Of a stretch of 64,000 bases of DNA, positions 23,317-36,001 are shown one piece after another. The notes beneath the pieces are model-generated. The model did no database searches. It saw nothing but the letters and a program-made list of their open reading frames with translations, and was not told the origin of the DNA. Position numbers and translations under genes: made by a program. The number at the start of each line of letters is the position of its first letter. Position 1 is the first letter of the stretch. The stretch lies in contig JAAMXY010000156.1 of the NCBI GenBank assembly GCA_019677205.1, forward strand, positions 39,265-103,264, given 5' to 3'. The DNA is from Pinguiococcus pyrenoidosus (taxonomy: Eukaryota; Sar; Pinguiophyceae; Pinguiochrysidales; Pinguiochrysidaceae).

Positions 23317-24822
23317 ATGTTGGCAGCTCGTCGCGTCGCTTTCTGCTCTTTGCGCGCTGCGCAGCTCAGGTTCCACATGAAAACTGTCCTGCGGATTCGA
23401 AACGCTGCTTTCCTTGCTGAGCCGACGCGTGGCCGCCTCCTCAGGTGCAACGCGCCCCTCTCTTCGACCAGGCAGTCTCTGCTGCGCCATGGCGCGGCGG
23501 TGCAGGTGCGTTCCGTCGTGTCGAGGGGCGTGAAAAGCTCGTGTGAGGTCTGTGCCTTGCGCCTCACAAAGCGGTAATCTGGTCCGTTGCCCCTTCTGCG
23601 CCGCAGTGCCTGTCGACGGCTGGCAAGAAGGATGTGAAGGACACGTCGGAGGCCGGCATCGCGGATCACAGTTGGAGACAGCAGAACCACATCTGGACGG
23701 ACGCGGAGATCAAGCAATGCATTGCCAGCAGGGACCAGCATCATGCGCCCGTCAGCTTCAGTGACCACGTGATGAAGAACATCATGGGCGGCCTGTACCA
23801 CGCCTTCAACTTCGTCACCTGGTACCAGCCCAACGATCCCACGCCCAGCAGCATCGAGTGGCGCCTCATCATCCTCGAGTCCATCGCCGGCGTGCCGGGC
23901 TTCATTGCCGCCGCCTTCAGGTGGATTCACTCTCCTCCGCGGAGGAAGCCCTTCGCATCCAGATGCTCACGTCAGACTTCTGTGTGCGTGTTCTCTACGC
24001 TAGGCACTTCTACTCGCTCCGCAGTTTGCAGCGCGACCACGGCTTCATCTACACCTTCCTGGAGGAGGCCGAGAACGAGCGCATGCACCTGCTGGTCTGC
24101 CTGAAGATGTTCGACGCCAGCTGGATGACCCGCGCGCTGGTCATCTCTGCGCAGATCGTCATGACGCCCGTGCTGATCACCACGTACTTCATCAAGCCCA
24201 CTGCGATGCACCGCTTTGTTGGGTACCTCGAGGAGACGGCCATCGGCACCTACTCGAACATCGTGGAGAAGGCCGAGACGCCGGGCACCAAGCTTCACAC
24301 CGCCTGGAACGAGCTGCCTGCGCCAGACATCGCCAAGAGCTACTGGAACCTCAGCCGTGATGCGACGTGGGTAAGAGAAGCTTCCCTAGCCGCACCCCTT
24401 CCCCCCCCCCCGCGCGCGCCTCTCCACGGAACCGCGGAAGATGGCTGACAACCGCTGCGACGTAGGTGACCTGCCTGAAGCACATGCTCGCGGATGAGGC
24501 TCATCACCGTGATGTGAACCACACCATTGCTAGCCTTCCGAAGGGTACGACTGAACCTCTTGCTGAGAGACTGCTAGAACCGTACCACCCCCTTACCCTA
24601 CCAATCACGCTTCCCTGACAGGCGCGGAGAATCCCTTCATCAAGGAGCACATGGAGGATTTTGATGCCGCGGCGAAGCGCCGCGTTGACGCGCTACTCAA
24701 GGCTGCTGCGGTCGTAAGTAGAGCAACGCTCGCATGCCAGGAGTGTTGCATTGCAAATGGACTGACCTTCGTTGCTTGGCGTTCAAAAGGAGGAAGAGCA
24801 GGCGAAGAACAAGGCCGCGTAA
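23317..24822 (+). CDS. AOX: Mitochondrial alternative oxidase
   Basis: Exons 23317-23505, 23607-23920, 24004-24370, 24466-24544, 24622-24713 and 24790-24822 give 357 residues. AOX is a di-iron ubiquinol oxidase on the matrix side of the inner mitochondrial membrane that bypasses complexes III and IV. The Arg-rich, acid-poor N-terminus (about 1-65) is a mitochondrial presequence. The ligand motifs are intact: LESIAGVPG (E154), LEEAENERMH (E193, H196), YLEET (E244) and DEAHH (E301, H304). NHIWTDAE marks the start of the conserved domain. The C-terminus EEEQAKNKAA is lysine/glutamate-rich. The plant regulatory cysteine near the N-terminus is not evident, as in most protist AOX. Confidence 0.95.
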
Positions 24823-24992
24823 TGCGAGGCCTGTTCTGCTCGCTTCTGCTTGCTTCTTCTTTTCGTCAAGTACTAGGTATTCGGTGACGGGTTGGCTGGA
24901 AGCTGAGGGATGTTGCAAGGAGCTGGGAGAGTCTAGCAAGTTGACGCAGTTGCTTCCTCATGTGCTCAGTGAGTGGTGTTGGCGATTTCTGC

Positions 24993-25942
24993 TCAGTCTT
25001 GCACGAAAACAGTTCCTGTGCGGCTCAACGTAGCGATCTGCTTCTCGAGCTCGGATAGCTCGGTCTCGAAGGTCTCCTTCCGGCGCTTCTGGAAGTTCTC
25101 GAGCTTCACGACGTGCGTCATCCGCTGGTACCTCTTGTTGACCGTGTTCCACTTCGCCTTGAGCTTCTTGATGAGATCCTGCCTCTCGAGCTCATCCAGC
25201 TCGCTCAGCGTGGCTTTGGCCGCCTTCTGCTCTCCAAGCCGCTCCTGAATGTACTCGTCGATGATCTTGTTCTCCTGCTCGACTTCCTCGCGGACCTTCG
25301 CCAGGTACTTGGGCACCTTGCCGTAGTCTGGCTTCTCCAGATAGTTATACTCCACGACCCGAGGCTCGGCAGGTGCCTACAACCGCCCGAATGAGTCGTT
25401 CTGGAGACCTGCAGAGGGTCCTGCCGCCCCGGCCCTTCCTACCTGGAGAATTGCTTCGATGGCGTTCCCGACGATGTAATTCTTCTCGGTGTGGATGCCA
25501 TGGATGGGCCTGTCGTTCTGGGCCGGCGCTCGTGGCCTCGGCGGAATGACGGGCTGCGGCGGCGGGCGCGACAGCTCATAGTCTCTCCGTTTCTTGGTCG
25601 GCTGCGTGGGTTGCGCAGCTTTCTCCACTCGCTTCTCCGCTTCGTGCTTGCGGAGAAAGTTCTTCGGGTCCGGGCGCTGCCATTCCTGTGGAGGAAACAA
25701 CGAGCTGGACTTCTTCTCGACGAAGCCGCCAGACCCGGCGATGCGTCGACTGCCGAAGGTGCCTTCAAGAGCCGCTGCAGCTGAGGCTCGGACGCTGGGG
25801 GGGGGGGCTTTCAAGAGCACGAGGGCTTACCCATGGTGGAGCCGACCAAGGGCGTCTCGGGGTCGTGTTTGGACCGGTACATTGGCCCTTTCTCTTGGGT
25901 GGTGCCCGCGTCCGTCAAGAGGTTGTAGATCCTCTCAGTCAT
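24993..25942 (-). CDS. ENKUR: Enkurin, ciliary/flagellar protein
   Basis: Exons 25942-25831, 25780-25443 and 25376-24993 give 277 residues (human enkurin 256). Seen: MTERIYNLL at the N-terminus (family IYNLIP), PKNFLRKHEAEKR, a proline-rich SH3-type stretch PPPQPVIPPRPRAP, PIHGIHTEKNYIVGNA (family PVMGI..KNFI.TNA), and the enkurin domain KPDYGKVPKYLAKVREEV followed by a charged helix to the C-terminus. The second exon's acceptor has two in-frame options 6 nt apart (25780 or 25774). Enkurin lies inside axonemal doublet microtubules and was first described as a TRPC-channel adaptor; its presence implies this organism builds flagella. It lies upstream on the same strand as the polycystin-like gene A. 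Confidence 0.88.
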
Positions 25943-26679
25943 GCCGAGCAGCTCAGCGTCGCCAGCTTCCTAGCTGACCAGCCCCTGTTTTCTGCGCTGC
26001 TCGAGCAGGACAGTGTCGGCGAGCGACCGACGTGCTGCCCTAGCGCATCAGCGGTTGCAGCGCGCTAAGGCTTCGGAGTGTCCCGGGGATCCCGGAAGCC
26101 CCCTTCCACCCCGCCCTAGTCTAGATGAACCAGGAACGGCCCAATCGATAGGAATCGGGTGCTGTAGGATGGGAAGGGATGAACAGCAGACGCTCCTGTA
26201 TAGTCTCATTGTATGCGCAGCTCACCTGCCTCCTCTTCTTACGTCATGCTCCTGACCAATTGTGCTTGCGCGCTGGGCTGCTGGCAAGAAGGTGCCTCCT
26301 TCCTATATCAATACTGAAGTTCGAAAGTGGGGGCTCCATGCTTCATCTTCGAAGCTTCATCTCCATCTCCATCTCCAAGGAAAGCAAGGGCAGTTTCAGT
26401 AGACGAGCAGTAGACGACAGGACCCGTGTTGCCATGCGACAAGATGAGACGGACGAGCGGCGCATACCAGATGCTCAACTCTTTCTTTTTCCTTCTTCAT
26501 AACATTTCTCAAGAGCTGTTGAGTTACGTTCCCGGCGTAGACTCACATTCCCCAACAAATGGCTCTATCATGTAAAACAGCTCTTCCAGGCATTGACATC
26601 AAGTGGGACAATCCACAATCACGTTGACAAAGGGAAAAACAAATAAAAAACCAACTCTCAACATGACACTACAGTATTA
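25943..26679. other. Intergenic
   Basis: 737 bp between the enkurin start and the end of polycystin-like gene A. A CTTCATCTCCATCTCCATCTCC repeat lies near 26343-26380. No gene or RNA is recognised. Confidence 0.5.
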
Positions 26680-29600
26680 TTACTCCCCAGCCCGCCAACT
26701 GGTCTGCACCTTCCGCTTGGTGTCCGTCGCGCATGCTGATCCCGTCGCGATGACATTCTTCGCGCTGTCCAAGCTGCGCTCCAGGATGATGCCGACGGTT
26801 GCAGGCGCCAAGGCATGGGCAGCAAAGATGATGATGGGCGACACGTACAGGACTTCAAAAATCGTCGCGACGATCCACGAGAAGAACCACGCCGTCGCCA
26901 CTTCGCTCCGCGTCAGAGCGAAGAGCAGGACATACAGAATGCAGAAGCCGCCCCAGAGAGCCTGCATGGCGTAGAAGGAGGCCAGCGCGAACTTCTTGCG
27001 GCGCCGCCCCAGACGGATCAGCGAGTCGTCTCTCTTCCTAAAACACGAACTGCCGGCATTCACATTCGTGATGGGGCACTTGTAGCTCTGCGCGAGCTGA
27101 TGAATTGACGGGCGGCTGAACGTGCTGACCCATTCGTCATACAAGGTAGAAGGTTTCGGGAACAGATGCCGCAGCGCCTTGACTCCGCCTACAAGATCGA
27201 CGGCGTGGTTGAGTGTTTCATGGCTCAGTTGGTACATGCGGGGGACGGAGGTACTTGCGGCGACTCACCTTTTTCTCTCTTATCAAGTACCACAGCGACA
27301 CCTTCCGCCAGCTCGAAGCCGAAGGTGTCAATCTGCAGCTGTTTCTCAGCAGCTGCTGCTTTCTTCGACGCGGGCTTCTTCCCTTTCGCCTCCTCCATGT
27401 GCTCGATGGCCTCCAGCACGCGCTTGGCCGAGTTGTCCATGTCCACCCGCTGGCGCTCCGCGGGCGTCATGAGCACCGCCAGGCCATCGCGAACCTCTTC
27501 CTCATGCTTGCGAGCGGCCCGATCGCACGCCTCGCTGGCCGCCTTGCGGCGCTTCTGCCACTTCTGCTCGGACATGAGCTCCAGCATGCGGTTCGGCCCG
27601 CCTTCCTCCACGTCGTCCACGCCGGAGGCGGCGATGTCCGCGGCCACGGTCATCTCCTTCGTCAGCGCCACATTCCGCAGCGTCTCCAGAGCGGCCGCCT
27701 GGCGCTGCAGAGGCACCACCGCGTCGGTGAACTCCTGGTTCTGCGCCAGCTGCAGAATGGCCAGCGTCTCGAGAAGCGCGATGGCATAGTCAGAGGCGGA
27801 GTTGCTCGGGCTGAGCTGCGCCTTCCAGACGATGCCACTTTCGGCATGAAGCAGAATGCGCCGGGCGACGGTCTCCGCTGCACGCATCTCGCGCTTGATG
27901 CTGTAGATGCCAAGGCTGAAGGCCGTGGGGGGGAGCGCAAACACCGCGGTCAGCAGGGCGAAGAGGATGACTGCCACTCCGTTCTTGGCCAGGTCGGAGG
28001 TGTTGCCAGACCCAAGATCGCTCCAGAAGTTCGCCGTCACGATGAGGTCCTCAGAGCCCGTGTAGAAGAGCGCGTCCACGGCCATGATGGTGAGCAGCTG
28101 CAGGAACAGCAGCGTGATCTTCTGCGGCCGCGTGGCGTTGGACCAGACGTTCTTCGCCCTCGCCCAGATGCCCGAGCCGCTCACGTGGTACACCACGCCG
28201 TTGTTGTAGCTCTCGTCCATCTCGCTCAGTCGAAGGATGGTATCGCTGAGCCTCCTCGCCGACAGCGCCTGGGCGAACGGGACACCCTGCGCCTGCTCGT
28301 TGTACACGTCATCGATGGTCCTGTCTGTGGGGTTGAAGCGGAAGATCGAGAACACCTCGTGCTCCAGCAGCAGCGCGCTCTGGAAGTTCTTCCTCATCTT
28401 CTGCATGTCGTGGACTTCGTCCTCCAGCTCCGCCATGATGAAGTCCAGGCGTTCCAGGTGCGTCTTGGACCCCGGCGCATCGGCAAGAGGGGAGTTGATG
28501 GGGTCCTTCGTGGTGCCTGCCATGCCGCTGGTTAAGAAGGAGGACTTCCGGTTGAACGACGTGCTGCGCATGCGGAAGAGCGGCTGGAGCATTCCCGCGC
28601 TGATGTTGGAGCCGTAGCCCGAGTCGGTCCACTTTGGCAGCGGCACTCGTCTTCCATTCCCTTGGCTTACGTCCGATGAGCGGTCTTCTTCCGAGCTGGA
28701 CTGCGTACTGTCGTCGTTGAAGGAGTTGCGCATGCTCTCATAGACCTGATTCTGAAGGTCGTAGGAAACCGCGAAGTCCACCGCCTCCGCGCGCCCTCGC
28801 ATAGGATTATCCATGTTGTGCCTCCGAGACTCGTGCTTGAGCTCTTCGAAGTTGGGGCAGAAGCCAATCCACGAGTCGCGCGTGTCCCTCGCCGGCGATT
28901 CCCTGGCCGGCTTGGTCTCGGCCTGCTGGAAGGAGAACCAGGAGCGCTTCTTCCCTCGCTTTCCCGGAGAGGAGGGCTGCAGAGAGGTCTTGTTGCTCAG
29001 GCCGGGGTGGATCTTAGCCCTCGTCATCGGCTGGACGACCTTCTCCAAGCTCCTCTGGCGCAGCAGCGAAGCCTTCTGTGGGAAGAGTAGATCAACGCAG
29101 AAGAGCAACATCCGCGAGCAAGTGTCGCCGATCCTGCCCTCGGCTTTGCCAAGGACGCGGAAGGCGTCCGGCCCCAGGATGCGGAGCTGGCGCTCCAGTA
29201 CGGAGTCTTGGTCGAGCTCTACCGGAATGCGGTGCATCGCCTCCCGGATCCTGGCGCTCTCCGGCGCCATGCTGGACTTGCGCTTGGTCCTCTCCTGCTT
29301 GTCCATGCGATGCCCCAGGCCCAAGCCGAGGATGTACGCGATGATGAGGGATCCCATGGCGATCAAGACAATGGACGCACGGGCCGCGTCGTCCGCGGTG
29401 ATGCTGCCCGTCTCGGTGAAGGTGTAGCGAGCCCCTGACCCCACCTCCTCGAATCGCGAAGCAAAGTCCAGACTGTCGATCTCCTGGTCTCCGTCGTCGT
29501 CCTCATCCTCTTGCAGTCTGCGCCCGGAGCCGGCGTCTCCGATTTCACACTGACAGAGAACCATGTCATCCGCCAGCCCGAGGAACTCGCAACCCGCAGA

Positions 29601-32600
29601 GGTCCACGTGCCGTTAACACGGCGCTCGCAGCTTCCGACGAACGCAGTGACGGGACACTGCACGTCGACGGTGCCTTCTACCTCGCCGCTGCACTCGTAG
29701 GACAGCTCCTCATCCGGACACGGGATCGACACGTTATACGGCGCATTCGCAGTCGCGCAGGCAACAGACACGTTCGTGCTCATTGACACCAGAAGGTCCT
29801 CGTCGGGCTCCGTTCCCGGTCCCAGGAAGATGCCGTTCCTTGCGCGCGTGCTCTCGGGCGCGTCCAGCGAGAGGTCCAGCAGCAATCCGGACGCGGCCGG
29901 ACTGCCCAGCAGATCGGACAGACCGGCACAAATGGTCAGGAGGATCGTCAGGCCGCCACCCTGGGTGGAGTCGCTGCTTGATCGCAGCGAGCCCAAGAAA
30001 CCGAGGTCGTCCACGTCGTAATCGTCGTCGACCAGCTCCGCACAAGTCTCCGACGCCGTCTGGACAACCAGCGAGATGTTTGCGGGAAGGGTGATGCTGG
30101 CGTTGCCCACGCGGAACGTCAGCAGATCCGCGTTGGCCGCCTTCTCCGAGGCCGCTTCCACCACGACGGTCGAGCTCTCCGCATCCACAGACAAGGCCTG
30201 CTGTCCAGGGACCATCTGCCGGAGGAGCGCAATGCTCACGCTCTGGTGGATGAAGGCATACGCACTCAAGAACGCCTCTTCTGCCCCCACCCTGGAGGCG
30301 CTGTAGAACTCCATGGTCGTGAGGAGACAGTCGAGCAAAGAGAAGACGTCGTAGCCAACGTCGTCCTCAAGGCCGGTTGCCGCTGCCTGTGCAGTCTGGG
30401 TCACCAGATCTAAGGCCAAATCAAGCACGTCGTCCTCCAGCCGGTTGACGACGTCGGTGCTGTACACAATGGCGTTCATGGTTTGGCAGGCGAGGTCCGC
30501 TGGCGCTTCCAGGTTGAGGGACAACGCCTCCTGGACGTAGAGAAGCAGCTCGCGCTTGCAGTGCGCACTCTCGCCCTGCCAGGTGTTGCGAGTCGTCTCG
30601 GCCACCATCCAGGTGAGCGTCAAGATGCCCTCGCCGTTGCGCAGGAGTCTCTGCGCCTCCACAATCGACGTCTGGCAGTCAATGTTACTCGAGTCCGAAA
30701 CGACGGTGGGTGCACTGCTCCCTCGGCCTGTGGGGCTGGCCGTGGGGGACGCCTCAGGCGCTCGCCGCACGCGAATGCCCGCCGTGAAAGTCTCCGACGC
30801 GCCCAGGCTGTCCCTAGCAGTGGCGCCGATGACGATGGTGTCGAACTCGGCGCCGGGGGTCTGCTCGACATGCTCGGAGCACACAACCAGGCCGCTCGGC
30901 AGGAACGTAGTCAACTTGTTGGTGCTCGTGTACTGACTCAGAGCAGAGCTGGAGCCCGCCACGGCTCCACTTGGTGGGACGGCGATGCCGCTGGACGTCG
31001 TGTTGGAGCCTGTGTCGCAACCCAGGATGGAAAACTGGAAGGCGTCAACGCCATCGGGATCCTCAGCCCCCACGAGCGAGATGGCAACCTACGGATTTCG
31101 CATAAAGACGCTGGTGAGAGGATGTTCAGGCTGACACGGGGACACCAGGTCGGCCGTGGAGACGCACCTCGGTAAGCAGCGGCTCGATCACGACGATCTG
31201 CGGGTCGTCGGGGGATTCATCTTCAAGACCCAAAGCTACGACTCCCGACGTTGGCCCTTGGTTGATCCTGACCCGCACTCCGGCAGAGGCAGGGCCCGAG
31301 TTGTCGACGAGAGGTGTGATGAGTACGGCGATGTCGTAAACGGCGCCGGTAGCCAAAGCGTTTGGCTCGAGGATCAGTTCGAAGGCATCGGACGCGACTG
31401 TGGGAACCGAGTTGCCATCCGGATCCAGCACGATCCACTCAGCAGTCACGTCGTCCCCTGGGGCAGCCAGTTCGGTGCCTTGAAACTCCACCAAAGCGAG
31501 AATGCCGATAAAGTCGTCGGAGTTCGCGACGACTTCGCTTGCCACCATCTCTGGGGAGTTTCCGTCGACGCGTGTAAGCAGCGTGACCGTCGGCCGCGGA
31601 ATCAAGGCGGGAGGCCTCACTGCCACCTCCACCGATGACGACCTTGGCGGGGTTGCCGGTGTTGCGTACTCTCCTGTGTGGACTGTACAATTGCAAACGA
31701 AGGACGAGTTCGCAGCCGCGTCGTCGGCATGAACATAGATCCGGCGCTCAGCCACGTTGACGTCGAACAAGCCCGGCGACGCCAAGTCGCAGCTCCAGCT
31801 GTATCCCAGCGGCTCGGATGGATAATCAGGATCCTCGCCGATGCAGAGCAACGAGCTGTTCTGCTCGGTCGTGATCTCCTGGTATCCTCCGCCCGCAATG
31901 CGAACGCTTAGGTCGCGCCGTCGGACTTTGAGGCGAGTGGATGCCGTGCCCTCCGCGCTGGTCGACACTCCCCTCGTGCTGTTGCTCACGTACTCAGCCT
32001 TCAGCACAAAGTCGTACATCCAGCCGGGCGCCAGCCGCGCAGACGGGATTTCGATGGCAGCGCCAACTTGCAGGACGTCAGCGCTCTGCAGCAGCGCGTC
32101 GCTGTCCACCGCCACCCCAGTGCTGTCCACCACTTGCGTCAGCGTCCACTCGTAGTTCATGGAAGAGGCGGCGCCGCTCGCGTCGGCGTCGGCGTCGGCG
32201 TCGGCCTCTGCACATCCACTTGGCAGCGTCGCCTGCCCCGTCAGCACCACGGCGCCTCGATCGAGGCCGATGGTTTGGATGCTGCCTCCGTTGATCGTCA
32301 CCAGCGGCACGCTGGAAGGACTGATGCTGAACGCAAGCTCCGTTCCGTCTCGCTTTCCGTTCGTGTCTTGGATGTCCAGGTGAACGGTGAGCGCGTCCCC
32401 GATGCTCTCGGCAAGAAGAGTTGCAGGGAGGAGCAGGAGAGAGCCTTGGTCGTTCTGGACGAGCAGCACGTCGCCTCTGCTTGACGTGACCGACCAGTCG
32501 TACCTCAGACCCACGCCGACGCTGAGAGACGCGTCGGCTCGAATCGTGTCACAGGCGTCCACCACTTGGGGCAGGTTTGAGATGATCGCCAGCACGTCGT

Positions 32601-35600
32601 CGCCCGAGACAGTCGGGGCCGTCGACGGCATCGCGGAGGGTACGTCTGTCGGGGCAAAGGAAGGGGGCGCAGACGGGGTCAGACTCGGGCCGTCCGTTGG
32701 CATCAGCGACGCTTGGGCAGTGGGCGCAAAAGAGGGAATCCGCGTTGGCATTTGGCTAGCGATCACAGTCGGGGTCCTCGAGTGCTGCACCGACGGCGCT
32801 TCGGAAGGTTCACCTGAAGGGATCGTCGACGGACTGGTCGTTGGCAAAAGGCTAGCTTGCTCCGTCGGCATGCCGGAATGGTGCCAGGTCGGCAGCGCCG
32901 TGGGCAACGTCGTCGGGCCGAAGGTGGGCGCCAAGGTCGGGTCCTGTGATGGCGCGTGTGAGTGCAGCCTTGTGGGCGCCTGGCTTGGCTCGGCAGATGG
33001 GCCACGGGATGGGCCACGGGACGGCTTGGCGGACTGGAATACGCTGGGCGACAGGGTCGGTACCTTGGAGGGAACGACTGTCGGCACGGAAGAAGGCCCC
33101 GCCGACGGCAGCAGCGAATGGGCCACGCTGGGGGCGCCGGAGGGCATCGCGGAATGCACAAGAGTCGGCGTGTCGGAATGCCGCCTCGTTGGGCTCGACG
33201 TTGGGGATGCGCTTGGCCGCGAAGTTAGACGCGACGACGGTGCTGCTGAGGGGGCTGAGGACTCCTCAGGACTCGGTGCCGTGGTTGGATACTCGGACGG
33301 CGAAATCGAATGCAGAGCGCTAGGGTTCTCCGATGGACTCGCCGTGGGAAGCCAAGAAGGTTCCTGCAGAGCACAGAACGAGCAAGCATCGGTCAGTTGG
33401 AAGCTCTCATGGCCCTCAGCGCGTTCTTTCTAGAAGTGAGAGGAGCACAAGGCGCACGCAGGCTTGTTCATGCAGACATACATTGGTCGGGTGCTGGGAT
33501 GGCAGACGGGATGCCAGAATCGAGGGCCCGTCGGTCGGACCGGCTGAAGGGCCCGCGGAAGGCACGACGCTGGGTCTGCCAGACGGTTCCCGACTGGCCT
33601 CGACGCTCGGACCCGGTGTTGGGAACAGCGTGGGGGACGTCGTCGTCACTACGGAAGGGACCGAGGAATGTCCCACGGTCGGATGGGCCGTCCCCAGCAC
33701 GCTCGGGTGGGCCGTCCCCAGCACGCTCGGGTGGGCCGTCCCCAGCACGCTCGGGTGGGCCGTCCCCAGCACGCTCGGTCGCCTGGTTGGCACCGCAGAG
33801 GGCATGCCGGTGGGAACCTCGGAAGGGAAGCGCGACGGGGCTCGGCTGCGTTCCGCTGTCGGCATCGCAGAAGGAGGAAAGGAATGCACGACCGTCGGCA
33901 CATCTGTCAACGCTTCAGAAGGCACGGAGGTCGGCACGGAAGAAGGAGGGGACGTCGGATACTCGCTGGGAACTTGAGAGGGCGCTGCGCTCGGCCTTGC
34001 GGAAGGGGACACCGAAGGCGACCTCGAGTGCAGGACCGTCGGCAGCATCGTTGGCGAAGTTGTCGGCAGTCCCGTCGGCGCCACCGTAGGAAGGCTGGTC
34101 GGGTCATCCGAGGGAGCCTCGGACGGCACGTAGGTTGGCTGCTTGGACGGCAGCGAAGACGGAGTGTCCGTTGGGGCCGCCGACGGGAGCGGCGAGGGCA
34201 TGCCAGAGTGGACGACCGTTGGGGGGATTGAGGGGCTCCGGCTTGGCTTCTCGGAGGGTGTCCAAGATGGTGGTGCGCTGTGCCTCGACGAGGGTCTGCC
34301 GGTGGGGTTGGAAGAAGGTACCTGGGATTCCGGCAGCGTAGGAGACGACGTTGGCGTTGCCGTAGGCGACGTACTGGAGTCGGTGGTGGCGCTCAGACCC
34401 AGTCTGGCCACGTCGTCGGTCGTGACGAGGAAGAGCAGGCCAAAATCGTCTGGGAAAGGGCAGGCGCTGAGCGATGCAGTGGTGCGACAGGACCTGCGGA
34501 TTGCGGTACGCACCTCCAGAGCTTTCGTTCTCGGACAGCTTGATCACGATTTCGTTCTTGCCGGTGTTCAGCGACAGAAGGACGTCATCGGTGTTGTCTT
34601 CCAGGGCTTTGCCGCAGGCGCTTCGCGTGTGCACGAGCACTCCATTCACGAAGAGCATCCCCGCATCGTTCGAGCTCCACCTGATCCAGGTTGTCCCCGC
34701 GCTTGTCGCGGAGAGAAACGTTTTGGCGTAGGCGACTCGTTTGCCCCGAGCGCATCCCCAGCAGCACTGGCCGTCGTTGTCTTGGATGGCCAGGTCGATC
34801 GACTCGCGGTGCCTCGGACAGTCTCCACTGGCACAGCACGGAAGCTCGGAGTAGCCATTGCCGAAGTATGTGGTCCAGAGGCAGTCGTCGTGCGTGCCCA
34901 CATAGTCCCCGTCGCGCGGCTCCTCGAAGATCTGGCAGTCCGAATCCAGCTCCGTCCAATCAAAGATCTGCCGTGAGATGAGCCACTGGATGACTTTCCC
35001 GTCCTCGGCGATGTCTTGCCCGAGGTAGTTGCCGGTCGAGTCGTCCGCGCTGACCGCAGAAAGGCTGCCGTCGACGGCGAGGACGTCTGCCCACTGGTCG
35101 ACGCGCTGCAAGCCACAAGAGTCAAGCCGCGCCCCGATGTCCACCTCAAGGCCGTAGTTGGCAATCGCCGCGGGGTCGATCGCGGCAAAGATGGAGAAGT
35201 AGTCTTTGTGTGGAGTTGTGGGAGCGAAAATCGCAAGGGGATTAGATAGGTGCCCGGGAGGTGGTCGCGCCGCGTTGCCGTCTTACCTCCGCTGCCGACG
35301 TTGTCCCGGACCTTGGTGACGATGGTGTTGTATCCGGCCATGAGCGACACGGAGAGGGTCTGGCGCGTGTCACTGCCCGTGCAGCTCATCTTGCTGGCCA
35401 CGAGCGCGCCGTTGAGCCAGAGCAGCCCCGCATCATCTACTCCCCAAGTGAAGGAGACATCCGCGGCGCTGTCTGCGTAGACCACCGTCTTGGCGTAGGC
35501 CACGCGGTCGCCGGTGGCGCATCCCGCGCAGCAGACGCCGCCATTCTCTTGGATGGCCAAGTCCACGCTCTCCCGGTACTGAGGGCACAGCTGTCCTCCC

Positions 35601-36001
35601 ACGTCACAGCAGGGCCGAACGGAGTAGCCATTGCCCGCGTACTCCGTCCAGAGGCAGTCCTGGTGCTCCAGCCCGTAGTAGTCTTCGTCCTGGCTCTCCA
35701 GCGACACCATGCAGGAGCCATGCTCGCCCGTCGGAGCGTGGAAGAAGTCGGAGATCAGCCATCGCAGAATCGCGCCATGCTCGGAGAAGCTTGTGGCGTT
35801 GGCGCCATCGCCCTCATATGTGTAGCTGCTGCTCGGCGACAGGGCCAGGGCGCCGACTTCCGACGAAGACAGCTCCGCCAGGTCTCCCCACACCGGCACG
35901 GAGTTGGCCAAGCACGCAAGGCTGCTGGCGGCCACAACGGCGGCGCCTGGCGACAGCGCCAGCAGGCTCAGGAACCAAAGCGCCGCGGCAAGCAGAGGCA
36001 T
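26680..36001 (-). CDS. Polycystin-1-like receptor A with Ser/Thr-Pro stalk
   Basis: Six exons: 36001-35287, 35203-34514, 34449-33482, 33363-31168, 31088-27269, 27188-26680, giving 2965 residues. Order: signal peptide (1-28); two copies of a Cys-rich module (about 30-240 and 240-490) with DCLWTEYAGNGYS..PCC, then CPQYRESVDLAIQ..GVCC..C and a PA14-like DDAGLLWLNGALV; a stalk of P-S/T-x-x repeats (about 495-1040); an REJ-like beta region (about 1045-1900; NLPQVVDACDTIRAD); a GPS-like Cys motif (about 2000-2040; WTSAGC then LCQC); TM1 (about 2102); a cytosolic region; TM2-TM3 (about 2523, 2580; ITLLFLQLLTIMAVDALFY); and TM4-TM5 in the last exon (about 2863-2925; FALASFYAMQALWGGFCILYVLLFAL). This matches polycystin-1 from REJ/GPS through its first five membrane spans; neither a PLAT domain nor the six-span TRP pore is seen. 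Likely a cell-surface or flagellar mechano/adhesion receptor (inference). Confidence 0.8.
33685..33780. repeat. 24-bp tandem repeat in stalk of gene A (LGTAHPSV x4)
   Basis: Four nearly identical 24-bp units within exon 3 encode LGTAHPSV on the minus strand. The perfection of the copies implies recent slippage or unequal exchange. Confidence 0.95.
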
